Source: an uncultured Collinsella sp. (GTDB lineage Bacteria > Actinomycetota > Coriobacteriia > Coriobacteriales > Coriobacteriaceae). From it: DNA of 6,906 nucleotides. Positions within the stretch are counted from its first letter, which is position 1; every line of letters begins with the position of its first letter. Below, in pieces: positions 1 to 6,553 of the stretch. Below the pieces are notes generated by a model. That model was given only the letters and a program-made list of their open reading frames with translations, did no database searches and was not told the origin of the DNA. The translations under genes and the position numbers were made by a program. The stretch covers positions 1-6,906 of the forward strand of contig CAMQPJ010000066.1 of assembly GCA_947003675.1 (NCBI GenBank), in the 5' to 3' direction.

Positions 1-4
1 ATTT

Positions 5-20
5 CTTGCTATCATGCAAG
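5..20. promoter_or_regulatory. Small palindrome overlapping the candidate adhE -10 box
   Basis: CTTGC (5-9) and GCAAG (16-20) form perfect 5-base inverted arms around a 6-base spacer, directly on the candidate -10 element. That is where a repressor operator would sit. adhE genes in Gram-positive bacteria are often controlled by the NADH-sensing repressor Rex, whose site is an inverted repeat of the type TTGTnnnnnnnnACAA. This palindrome resembles that only loosely, so the regulator is unknown and the repeat may be chance. Confidence 0.25.
7..15 (+). promoter_or_regulatory. Possible extended -10 promoter element of adhE
   Basis: The sequence TGCTATCAT matches the extended -10 pattern TGnTATAAT with one mismatch. 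It would start transcription near base 21-23 and give a leader of about 35 bases before the adhE ATG. A -35 box would lie off the left edge, so the promoter cannot be checked further here. A short palindrome overlaps it. This is a pattern match only, in a very small region. Confidence 0.35.
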
Positions 21-32
21 GCGTAGGGTAAA

Positions 33-50
33 TCTCCGATCGCAAGGAGA
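33..50 (+). promoter_or_regulatory. adhE Shine-Dalgarno within a possible sequestering hairpin
   Basis: AAGGAGA (44-50) is a strong ribosome binding site 5 bases before the ATG at 56 and supports that start. TCTCC at 33-37 is perfectly complementary to GGAGA at 46-50, with an 8-base loop between. The leader mRNA could therefore fold over its own ribosome site. A 5-pair stem is marginally stable, so a regulatory role is a guess. The ribosome site itself is secure. Confidence 0.5.
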
Positions 51-55
51 CACAA

Positions 56-2704
56 ATGGTGAAAAAGTCACCGGAAAACACTACTCCCGCAATTGTGGAC
101 AACGTAGAGGCGCTTGAGGCTAAGCTCGCTCAGATGCGAGAGGCCCAGGCGCTTTTTGCTACGTACACGCAGGAGCAGGTCGACAAGATCTTCTATGAGG
201 CCGCCATGGCCGCCAACAAGGCTCGTATCCCGTTGGCGAAGATGGCCATCGAGGAGACCGGCCGCGGCGTTCTTGAGGACAAGGTCATCAAGAACCACTA
301 CGCCGCAGAGTACATCTACAACGCTTACAAGAACACCAAGACCTGTGGTGTCCTGGAGCGCGACGAGGCTTACGGCATCACCAAGATCGCCGAGCCCATC
401 GGCATCGTGGGCGCCGTCATCCCGACGACCAACCCCACCTCCACCGCGATCTTCAAGACGCTGATCTGCCTGAAGACCCGCAACGCCATCATCATCTCCC
501 CGCACCCGGCTGCCGCCAAGTGCACCATCGCCGCCGCCAAGCTCGTGCTTGACGCCGCCGTCAAGGCCGGCGCCCCCGAGGGCATCATCGGCTGGGTCGA
601 TGTCCCCTCCATCGAGCTGACCAACATGGTCATGCGCGACGTCGACATCATCCTCGCCACCGGTGGCCCGGGTATGGTCAAGGCCGCCTACTCCTCGGGC
701 AAGCCCGCCCTGGGCGTTGGCGCCGGTAACACCCCGGTCGTCATCGACGACACCGCCGACGTGCTGCTCGCCGTCAACTCCATCATCCACTCCAAGACCT
801 TCGACAACGGCATGATCTGCGCTTCCGAGCAGTCCGTGACCGTCATCGACACCATCTATGACCAGGTTAAGGCCGAGTTCCAGAAGCGCGGCTGCTACTT
901 CGTCAAGCAGGGTGCCGAGATGGAGGCCCTGCGTGCCGCCATGTTCAAGAACGGCGCCCTCGACCACCGCATCCCCGGCATGGCTGCCGCCAAGATCGCC
1001 GAGCTCGCCGGCATCGAGGTTCCCGCCAAGACCAAGATTCTGATCGCCGAGGTCACCTCCACCGACCCCGCCAAGGAGGAGTTCTCCCACGAGAAGCTCT
1101 CCCCGGTCCTGGCCATGTACCACGCCAAGGACTTCCAGGAGGCCGTCGACAAGGCCGAGCACCTGGTGCTCGCCGGTGGCCCGGGCCACACCGCCTCTCT
1201 GTACGTGCACCCCGCCCAGGCCGAGAAGATCAGCCTGTTCGAGCACGTCATGAAGGCCTGCCGCATCGTCATCAACACCCCGTCCTCGCACGGTGGCATC
1301 GGTGACCTGTACAACTTTGGCATGAAGCCGTCTCTGACCCTGGGCTGCGGCTCCTGGGGCGGCAACTCCGTCTCCGAGAACGTTGGGGTGAAGCACTTGA
1401 TCAACGTTAAGACTGTGGCCGAGCGCCGTGAGAACATGCTGTGGTTCCGCGCTCCCGAGAAGGTCTACTTCAAGAAGGGTTCCACGCCCGTCGCCCTCGA
1501 CGAGCTGGGCAACGTCATGGGCAAGAAGCGCGCCTTCATCGTCACCGACCAGTTCCTCTTCAAGAATGGCAACACCCGCGCCATCGAGGCCAAGCTCGAC
1601 GAGATGGGCATCGCCCACGACTGCTTCTACGACGTCGAGCCCGATCCGTCGCTGCAGTGCGCACGTCGCGGCGCCAAGCAGATGGCTCTCTTTGAGCCGG
1701 ACGTCATCATCGCCGTCGGCGGTGGCTCCGCTATGGACGCCGGCAAGATCATGTGGATGATGTACGAGCACCCCGAGTGCAAGTTTGAGGACATGGCCAT
1801 GGACTTCATGGACATCCGCAAGCGTATCTTCACCTTCCCCGAGATGGGCAAGAAGGCCTACTTCGTCGCCGTCCCGACCTCCTCGGGTACCGGCTCCGAG
1901 TGCACGCCGTTCGCCATCATCACCGACAAGGAGACCGGCATCAAGTGGCCGCTCGCCGACTACGCGCTGCTCCCCAACATGGCTATTGTCGACGCCGACA
2001 ACTGCATGACCGCCCCGCGCGGCCTGACCGCTGCCTCCGGCATCGACGTCATGACCCACGCCATCGAGTCCTACGTCTCCATCATGGCTTCCGATTACAC
2101 CAAGGGCCTCTCCGAGCGCGCTGCTAAGCTCGTCTTCGAGAACCTGCCCTCCAGCTTCACGAACGGCGCCAAGGACCCGCATGCCCGCGAGGAGATGCAC
2201 AACGCCTCCTGCATGGCCGGTATGGCCTTCGCCAACGCCTTCCTGGGCCTCAACCACTCCATGGCCCACAAGCTCGGCGCCTTCCATCACCTGCCCCACG
2301 GCATCGCCAACGCCGTCATCCTGACTCGCGTCATGCGCTACAACGCCGCTGAGGCCCCCGTCAAGATGGGCACGTTCTCTCAGTATCCTTACCCCAACGC
2401 GCTGCACAACTACGCCGAGATGGCCAAGTACTGCGGCATCGAGGGCAAGGACGACAAGGAGGTCTTCGAGAACTTCATCACGAAGCTCGAGGAGCTCAAG
2501 GACTTCATCGGTGTCAAGAAGACCATCGCCGACTACGGTGTCGACGAGCAGTACTTCCTCGACACCCTCGACGAGATGACCGAGCAGGCATTCAACGACC
2601 AGTGCACCGGCGCCAACCCGCGCTACCCGCTCATGAGCGAGATCAAGGAGCTCTACCTGGACGCCTACTACGGCCGCGAGCCTCAGGATTACGCCGTCTG
2701 CTAG
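56..2704 (+). CDS. adhE: Bifunctional acetaldehyde-CoA/alcohol dehydrogenase AdhE
   Basis: A cytosolic fermentation enzyme that reduces acetyl-CoA to acetaldehyde and then to ethanol, using two NADH. The 882 residues match the usual fused length (E. coli 891). Residues 1 to about 445 are the CoA-acylating aldehyde dehydrogenase: a nucleotide-binding stretch TGGPGMVKAAYSSGKPALG at 202-220, catalytic Cys255 in NGMICASEQS, and GGPGHTASLYV at 374-384. A linker with HLINVKTVAERREN (447-460) leads to the iron-dependent alcohol dehydrogenase, with GGGSAMDAGK at 555-564. Likely iron ligands are Asp664, His668, His734 and His748, spaced exactly as in the E. coli protein. All key residues are present, so both halves should be active. 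Family members assemble into spirosome filaments. The ATG has a strong ribosome site 5 bases upstream. After the first few codons Lys is almost always AAG and C-ending codons dominate, suggesting high expression. A GC-rich stem-loop follows the stop. Confidence 0.97.
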   Translation: MVKKSPENTTPAIVDNVEALEAKLAQMREAQALFATYTQEQVDKIFYEAAMAANKARIPLAKMAIEETGRGVLEDKVIKNHYAAEYIYNAYKNTKTCGVLERDEAYGITKIAEPIGIVGAVIPTTNPTSTAIFKTLICLKTRNAIIISPHPAAAKCTIAAAKLVLDAAVKAGAPEGIIGWVDVPSIELTNMVMRDVDIILATGGPGMVKAAYSSGKPALGVGAGNTPVVIDDTADVLLAVNSIIHSKTFDNGMICASEQSVTVIDTIYDQVKAEFQKRGCYFVKQGAEMEALRAAMFKNGALDHRIPGMAAAKIAELAGIEVPAKTKILIAEVTSTDPAKEEFSHEKLSPVLAMYHAKDFQEAVDKAEHLVLAGGPGHTASLYVHPAQAEKISLFEHVMKACRIVINTPSSHGGIGDLYNFGMKPSLTLGCGSWGGNSVSENVGVKHLINVKTVAERRENMLWFRAPEKVYFKKGSTPVALDELGNVMGKKRAFIVTDQFLFKNGNTRAIEAKLDEMGIAHDCFYDVEPDPSLQCARRGAKQMALFEPDVIIAVGGGSAMDAGKIMWMMYEHPECKFEDMAMDFMDIRKRIFTFPEMGKKAYFVAVPTSSGTGSECTPFAIITDKETGIKWPLADYALLPNMAIVDADNCMTAPRGLTAASGIDVMTHAIESYVSIMASDYTKGLSERAAKLVFENLPSSFTNGAKDPHAREEMHNASCMAGMAFANAFLGLNHSMAHKLGAFHHLPHGIANAVILTRVMRYNAAEAPVKMGTFSQYPYPNALHNYAEMAKYCGIEGKDDKEVFENFITKLEELKDFIGVKKTIADYGVDEQYFLDTLDEMTEQAFNDQCTGANPRYPLMSEIKELYLDAYYGREPQDYAVC

Positions 2705-2720
2705 TTCTAGCACGGTTTTA

Positions 2721-2759
2721 ACGGCGGGGGTGCACGGGTGTTTCACACACCCCCGCCGT
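2721..2759 (+). terminator. GC-rich stem-loop after adhE, without a clear U tract
   Basis: ACGGCGGGGGTG (2721-2732) and CACCCCCGCCGT (2748-2759) are perfect 12-base inverted arms with a 15-base loop, starting 16 bases after the adhE stop. The bases after the stem read CGCTTCTATCG, so the U run of a classical intrinsic terminator is missing; on the other strand the flank is also not U-rich. It may terminate weakly, protect the adhE mRNA 3' end, or let some transcripts through into the next gene. The structure is certain as sequence; its function is inferred. Confidence 0.6.
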
Positions 2760-2791
2760 CGCTTCTATCGCATCGTTGAAAGGATGCAACC

Positions 2792-3556
2792 ATGCTGCTA
2801 CCCGATTCCAAGACCGAACTCGTCCGTCGCGGCAACAAGGTCGTTTACGACCTGGGCGACAAGATCGTCAAGGTCTTTAACGAGACCAAGCCCGTCTCCG
2901 ACGTGTTCAACGAGGCTTTGAATCTTGCCCGCATCAATGAGTGCGGCATCCGCAGCCCCAAGGCTCTCGAGGTTTCTCAGCTCGAGAACGCCAACGGCTG
3001 GGCGCTCGTGACCGAGAAGGTCCCGGGTACCACCCTTGCCGAGAAGATGACTGCCGAGCCCCAGCGCTTTGGTGAGTACCTCGAGATGTTCGTCGACCTC
3101 CAGATCGAGATCCACGGCTACACCTCCCCACTGCTCAACCGTCAGCGCGATAAGTTCGCCCGCATGATCGACAGCCTCGATCAGCTCAATGCCACCACGC
3201 GCTACAACCTTCAGGAGCGTCTGGACGGTATGACCAAGGAGTTCAAGGTCTGCCACGGCGACTTCAACCCCTCCAACGTCATCGTCGGCGACGACGGCCA
3301 GCTGTACGTCTGCGACTGGGCACATGCCACCCAGGGCTCCCCTGCTGCCGACGTTGCCACCACCTACCTGCTCTTTGCCCTCAACAGCAAGGATCAGGCC
3401 GAGGCCTACCTGGAGCTCTACTGCGACCGCGCCGACATGCCCATGCAGGTCGTGCGTCAGTGGACGAGCATCGTCGCCGCTTCCGAGCTCGCTCGTAAGC
3501 GCAACGTGAACGATGAGTTCCTGAAGAACTGGATCGACGTTGTCGATTATCAGTAA
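2792..3556 (+). CDS. APH/choline-kinase-like phosphotransferase, substrate unknown
   Basis: A 254-residue protein with a protein-kinase-like phosphotransferase fold. The N-lobe has IVKVF with Lys27 as the probable ATP-binding lysine and Glu41 in NEALNLARI as its likely partner. A hinge-like TEKVPGTTLAEKM lies at 74-86. The catalytic motif HGDFNPSNV (155-163) supplies Asp157 and Asn162, and CDWAHAT (174-180) supplies the metal-binding Asp175, in place of the kinase DFG. The catalytic set is complete, so it should phosphorylate a small molecule or sugar, probably in the cytosol. The family includes aminoglycoside kinases, but resistance cannot be inferred: many chromosomal members act on metabolites or are uncharacterised. 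No signal peptide or membrane segment is seen. GAAAGGA (2778-2784) lies 7 bases before the ATG. The gene is 87 bases after adhE on the same strand, with a stem-loop between. Codon use matches its neighbours, with no sign of recent transfer. Family is fairly sure; substrate is not. Confidence 0.85.
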   Translation: MLLPDSKTELVRRGNKVVYDLGDKIVKVFNETKPVSDVFNEALNLARINECGIRSPKALEVSQLENANGWALVTEKVPGTTLAEKMTAEPQRFGEYLEMFVDLQIEIHGYTSPLLNRQRDKFARMIDSLDQLNATTRYNLQERLDGMTKEFKVCHGDFNPSNVIVGDDGQLYVCDWAHATQGSPAADVATTYLLFALNSKDQAEAYLELYCDRADMPMQVVRQWTSIVAASELARKRNVNDEFLKNWIDVVDYQ

Positions 3557-3588
3557 TATCTGAGCGATTTATTTCGCATCGGAGGCAC

Positions 3589-3631
3589 AAAGGAAACCCC
3601 GCAGCTCGCATGGGCTGTGGGGTTTCCTTTT
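3589..3631 (+). terminator. Intrinsic terminator of the adhE-phosphotransferase side
   Basis: AAAGGAAACCCCGCAGC (3589-3605) pairs with GCTGTGGGGTTTCCTTT (3614-3630) over 17 positions, one of them a G-U wobble, around an 8-base loop. The stem runs into four U (3628-3631). It begins 32 bases after the phosphotransferase stop. The A-rich left arm means it could also work, less well, on leftward transcripts. Confidence 0.88.
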
Positions 3632-3655
3632 AGCGATTGAGTACGTCGACAAGAT

Positions 3656-3704
3656 AAAAGGACGGCCCCGCATCTCCCCTATCTGGAGAAATGCGGGGCC
3701 GTCC
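3656..3704 (-). terminator. Intrinsic terminator of the rseP-ispG-proS operon
   Basis: GGACGGCCCCGCAT (3660-3673) and ATGCGGGGCCGTCC (3691-3704) are perfect 14-base arms. An inner CTCC/GGAG pairing (3674-3677 with 3685-3688) extends the hairpin. Read on the minus strand, the stem is followed by TTTTATCTTG, giving the U run; the plus-strand side has none. It starts 30 bases past the proS stop. The orientation therefore fits the leftward operon. Confidence 0.88.
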
Positions 3705-3734
3705 CGTATATCGAACTACAAGCGAAATCGCCGA

Positions 3735-5456
3735 TTAACGGCGTGCCGCCTTCACAAGCTCAGCGACCTTGGCGACGACCTCGTCGATCGCCACGTCCTC
3801 GCGCTCACCCGTGGCACGGTCCTTGAGCTCGACGGTGCCGTTCTTGAGGCCACGCTTACCCAGAACGACCTGATACGGGAAGCCCATAAGGTCGTTGTCG
3901 GCAAACTTAAAGCCGGGACGCTCGTCACGGTCGTCGACGACGACCTCGATACCCTCGGCGCACAGGCCATCAACGATCTGCTCGCAGACGGTAGCACACT
4001 CCTCCTTCTTGGGATCGAGCGGAATCACCGCAACCTCGTACGGAGCAACGGAGACCGGCCAGACGATGCCGTGCTCGTCGTTGTGCTGCTCCACGACGGC
4101 AGCGAGCGAACGGGACACGCCCACACCGTAGCAACCCATGATAAGCGGCTTCTCCTTGCCGTCCTCGTCCATAAAGGTGGCACCCATGGCCTCGGAGTAC
4201 TTGGTGCCCAGCTGGAAGACCTGGGAAACCTCGATGCCGCGAGCAGCAGAGAGCGGCTTGCCGCAGTGCGGGCAGGGATCGCCGGCGACGACGGTGACCA
4301 GGTCGGCCCACTCGTCGACGGTAAAGTCGCGCTCGGGACAGGCGCCGGTAAAGTGATAATCGACCTCGTTGGCACCGCAGGCCCACTGCTTAGACTCGCG
4401 CAGGCTCTCGTCGCACACCAGACGGATGCCCTCGGGCAGGTTGACCGGTCCGATAAAGCCCTTATGCAGCCCGTAGGTCTGGAGCTCCTCGTCGGTCATC
4501 ATGCGATAGCCCTTGCCAAAGACGTGCTCGGCCTTACAGTCGTTGAGCTCGTGGTCGCCCGGAACAATGGCCACGACCGGCTTGCCCTCGGAGTCAATCA
4601 ACGCCAGCGACTTGCGCGTGCCGTTCTCGGGGAAGCCGAAGAACTTGGCGACGGCCTCGATGGTGCCCATACCCGGAGTCTCGACCTTGGTGAGCGTGCC
4701 GTCGCCGGGACCCTCGGTCACAACGACCTTGGTGCTTGCAGCCTCGTCATCGGCAGCAAAGCCGCAATCGTCGCAGTAGACGAGCGAAGCCTCGCCGGCG
4801 TCGGCCAGCGCCATGTACTCGACGGAGGTGTCGCCGCCGATTTCGCCGGAGTCGGCGACAACGGGCAGAGCCTTGATGTAGCAGCGCTCGCAGATGTTGG
4901 CGTAGGCCTGCTTCATCTTGTCGTACTCCTCCTGCAGGCTCTCCTGCGTGGCAGAGAAGCTGTAGGCGTCCTTCATGATGAACTCACGGCCGCGCATCAG
5001 GCCAAAGCGGGGACGGAACTCATCGCGGAACTTGTCCTGAATGTGGTACAGGTTGACGGGCAGCTGCTTATAGGAGCGCAGCTCGTTGCGCACCAGGGCC
5101 GTGACGGTCTCCTCGTGCGTGGGGCCCAGCACAAACTCGCGACCATGACGGTCGTCAAAGCGCACAAGCTCCTTACCATAGGCATCGATGCGGCCGGACT
5201 CACGCCACAGCTCGGCATCGACCATAATGGGCATCATGAGCTCCTGGGCGCCGGCGGCATCCATCTCGTCGCGCACGATGTTCTCGATCTTACGAATCGA
5301 GCGCCAAGCGAGCGGCAGATAGGAATAGAGACCGGCGGCCTCCTTGCGGATCATACCGGCACGAAGCAGCAGACGATGGCTTGCAAGCTCGGCGTCGGCC
5401 GGATCCTCTTTAAGCGTCGGCGCATAGAGCTTAGACATATACATTGCTCGAGTCAT
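3735..5456 (-). CDS. proS: Prolyl-tRNA synthetase (bacterial type with editing domain)
   Basis: A cytosolic class II aminoacyl-tRNA synthetase that charges tRNA-Pro with proline using ATP. The 573 residues match the bacterial-type enzyme (E. coli 572). The N-terminal catalytic part has LRAGMIRKEAAGLYSYLP (31-48), the motif 2 region FRDEFRPRFGLMRGREF (143-159) and motif 3 GCYGVGVSRSLAA (441-453). The inserted editing domain that removes mischarged alanine spans about 225-395, with Lys282, GDHELN (300-305) and His368 where E. coli has its editing residues. The anticodon-binding domain fills about 474-570. Two Cys pairs, CDDC (228-231) and CPHC (395-398), flank the editing domain and could bind zinc; the E. 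coli enzyme lacks them. The ATG directly abuts the ispG stop, and GAGGAG 6 bases upstream favours this start over the in-frame ATGs at codons 5 and 7. It is the last gene of its operon, with a terminator 30 bases on. Confidence 0.97.
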   Translation of the reverse strand: MTRAMYMSKLYAPTLKEDPADAELASHRLLLRAGMIRKEAAGLYSYLPLAWRSIRKIENIVRDEMDAAGAQELMMPIMVDAELWRESGRIDAYGKELVRFDDRHGREFVLGPTHEETVTALVRNELRSYKQLPVNLYHIQDKFRDEFRPRFGLMRGREFIMKDAYSFSATQESLQEEYDKMKQAYANICERCYIKALPVVADSGEIGGDTSVEYMALADAGEASLVYCDDCGFAADDEAASTKVVVTEGPGDGTLTKVETPGMGTIEAVAKFFGFPENGTRKSLALIDSEGKPVVAIVPGDHELNDCKAEHVFGKGYRMMTDEELQTYGLHKGFIGPVNLPEGIRLVCDESLRESKQWACGANEVDYHFTGACPERDFTVDEWADLVTVVAGDPCPHCGKPLSAARGIEVSQVFQLGTKYSEAMGATFMDEDGKEKPLIMGCYGVGVSRSLAAVVEQHNDEHGIVWPVSVAPYEVAVIPLDPKKEECATVCEQIVDGLCAEGIEVVVDDRDERPGFKFADNDLMGFPYQVVLGKRGLKNGTVELKDRATGEREDVAIDEVVAKVAELVKAARR

Positions 5457-6539
5457 TTATTTCTCCTCAATAAGCTTGTCGACCTCGGCCATAAGCGCGT
5501 CGACAATTTGATCCTCAGCTACTTTACCAATGATCTGGCCATGCGAAAAGAGCAGGGCCTGACCACGTCCGCAAGCAACGCCCAGGTCGGCATCAGAAGC
5601 CTCACCGGGGCCATTAACGGCACATCCCATGACGGCAATCGAAAGCGGCGCGGCATAGTTCTTAAGCCGCTCGGTGACCTCCTCGGCAATAGGAATCAGG
5701 TTAACCTGGCAGCGGGCGCACGTGGGGCACGAGACAATCTCGGGACCACGGCGACGCAGGCCCAGGGACTGCAGGATACCCCAGGCGACCGGCGGCTCCT
5801 CGACCGGATCGGCCGTGAGCGAGACGCGCATGGTGTCACCGATACCCTCAGACAGCAGGATACCAAGGCCCACCGAGCTTTTAATGGTGCCCTGCAGCTT
5901 GGTACCCGCCTCGGTTACGCCCAGGTGAAGCGGAACGTGGGGAATCTCACGCGACAGGGCTCGATAGGTATCGAGCGTCGTTTGCACGCTATGGGCCTTG
6001 GCGGAAAGCACAATATTGGTAAAACCGCGATCCTCAAAATGTTTGACGAAACGCTCGCTCGACATCACGAGCTTTTCGGGCTGCGTGAGGTCGTCGCGCT
6101 CGGCAATATCCTGCTCAAGCGAACCGGCATTGACGCCGATACGAATCGCACAGCCCACGGCACCCGCAGCATCGATCACCGCGTCAACCTTGGCCCAATC
6201 GCCGATATTGCCGGGATTGATTCGCAGCTTGGCGGCACCGGCCTCAACGGCACCAATGGCGAGCTTATGGTTAAAGTGGATATCGGCGACAATCGGCACC
6301 GGAGACTCGGCACAGATGGTGCGGAAACCCTCAAGCGCGGCCTCGGTGGGCACGCTCACGCGCACGATATCGCAGCCAGCCTGCGCCAAAGCACGCACTT
6401 GCGCAAGCGTTGCCTGGGCATCAGCGGTATCGGTGCAGGTCATGGATTGGACCACCACCGGCGCACCGCCACCGATCTGCACGCCGCCCACATGCACGGG
6501 GCGCGTCAGCTCGCGAGGCAAAGGATGGGATAAAGACAA
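5457..6539 (-). CDS. ispG: 4-hydroxy-3-methylbut-2-enyl diphosphate synthase IspG (GcpE)
   Basis: The penultimate enzyme of the MEP isoprenoid pathway. It reduces the cyclic diphosphate MEcPP to HMBPP in the cytosol, using a [4Fe-4S] cluster and electrons from ferredoxin or flavodoxin. With a TTG start at 6537-6539 it has 360 residues, close to the usual 350-380. The N-terminal barrel holds RPVHVGGVQIGGGAPVVVQSMT (split here as 13-22 and 23-33) and VADIHFNHKLA (84-94). The C-terminal cluster domain has Cys271 and Cys274 in CPTC and Cys306 in VMGCAVNGPGEA (303-314), with Glu313 as the likely fourth ligand. All cluster residues are present. A longer reading frame starts at an ATG at 6626, but its 29 extra residues are Cys/Phe-rich, unlike the family, and overlap rseP by 74 bases. 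GGGGAG 8 bases before the TTG supports the shorter form. The gene is 13 bases after rseP and abuts proS. Confidence 0.95.
   Translation of the reverse strand: MSLSHPLPRELTRPVHVGGVQIGGGAPVVVQSMTCTDTADAQATLAQVRALAQAGCDIVRVSVPTEAALEGFRTICAESPVPIVADIHFNHKLAIGAVEAGAAKLRINPGNIGDWAKVDAVIDAAGAVGCAIRIGVNAGSLEQDIAERDDLTQPEKLVMSSERFVKHFEDRGFTNIVLSAKAHSVQTTLDTYRALSREIPHVPLHLGVTEAGTKLQGTIKSSVGLGILLSEGIGDTMRVSLTADPVEEPPVAWGILQSLGLRRRGPEIVSCPTCARCQVNLIPIAEEVTERLKNYAAPLSIAVMGCAVNGPGEASDADLGVACGRGQALLFSHGQIIGKVAEDQIVDALMAEVDKLIEEK
5463..5468 (-). promoter_or_regulatory. Ribosome binding site of proS inside the ispG 3' end
   Basis: GAGGAG on the minus strand lies within the last codons of ispG, 6 bases before the proS ATG (5454-5456). 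The spacing decides for the first of three clustered ATGs. ispG ends TAA and proS begins ATG with no base between, so translation of the two is probably coupled. Confidence 0.75.
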
Positions 6540-6547
6540 TCCAAACA

Positions 6548-6553
6548 CTCCCC
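6548..6553 (-). promoter_or_regulatory. Ribosome binding site deciding the TTG start of ispG
   Basis: GGGGAG on the minus strand begins on the last base of the rseP stop codon (TAG, 6553-6555) and sits 8 bases before the TTG at 6537-6539. An in-frame GTG at 6546-6548 overlaps this site and so is unlikely to be the start. The ATG at 6624-6626 lies inside rseP. Confidence 0.7.

Noticed and set aside
68..2746. A very long open frame (892 codons) antisense to the whole of adhE.
   Set aside because: It is the mirror image of adhE's strong C/G-ending codon bias, which removes stop codons on the other strand. The translation is low-complexity (Gly, Val, Leu, Asp, His rich) with no family motif, whereas the sense frame has every AdhE catalytic residue.
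2792..3556. Reading the phosphotransferase as an aminoglycoside resistance gene.
   Set aside because: Only the general kinase-fold motifs are shared. There is no mobile element, codon use is native, and the neighbourhood is housekeeping.
3610..3633. A seven-codon open frame (MGCGVSF) with an upstream GGAGG at 3581-3585, resembling a leader peptide.
   Set aside because: The ATG is 24 bases from the GGAGG, too far for initiation, and the frame lies inside the terminator hairpin with nothing downstream on that strand to regulate.
4071..6533. A long open frame (820 codons) on the plus strand opposite proS and ispG.
   Set aside because: It spans two unambiguous genes on the other strand and crosses their junction. 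Its composition is the same biased type, with no recognisable domain. It is an artefact of codon bias.
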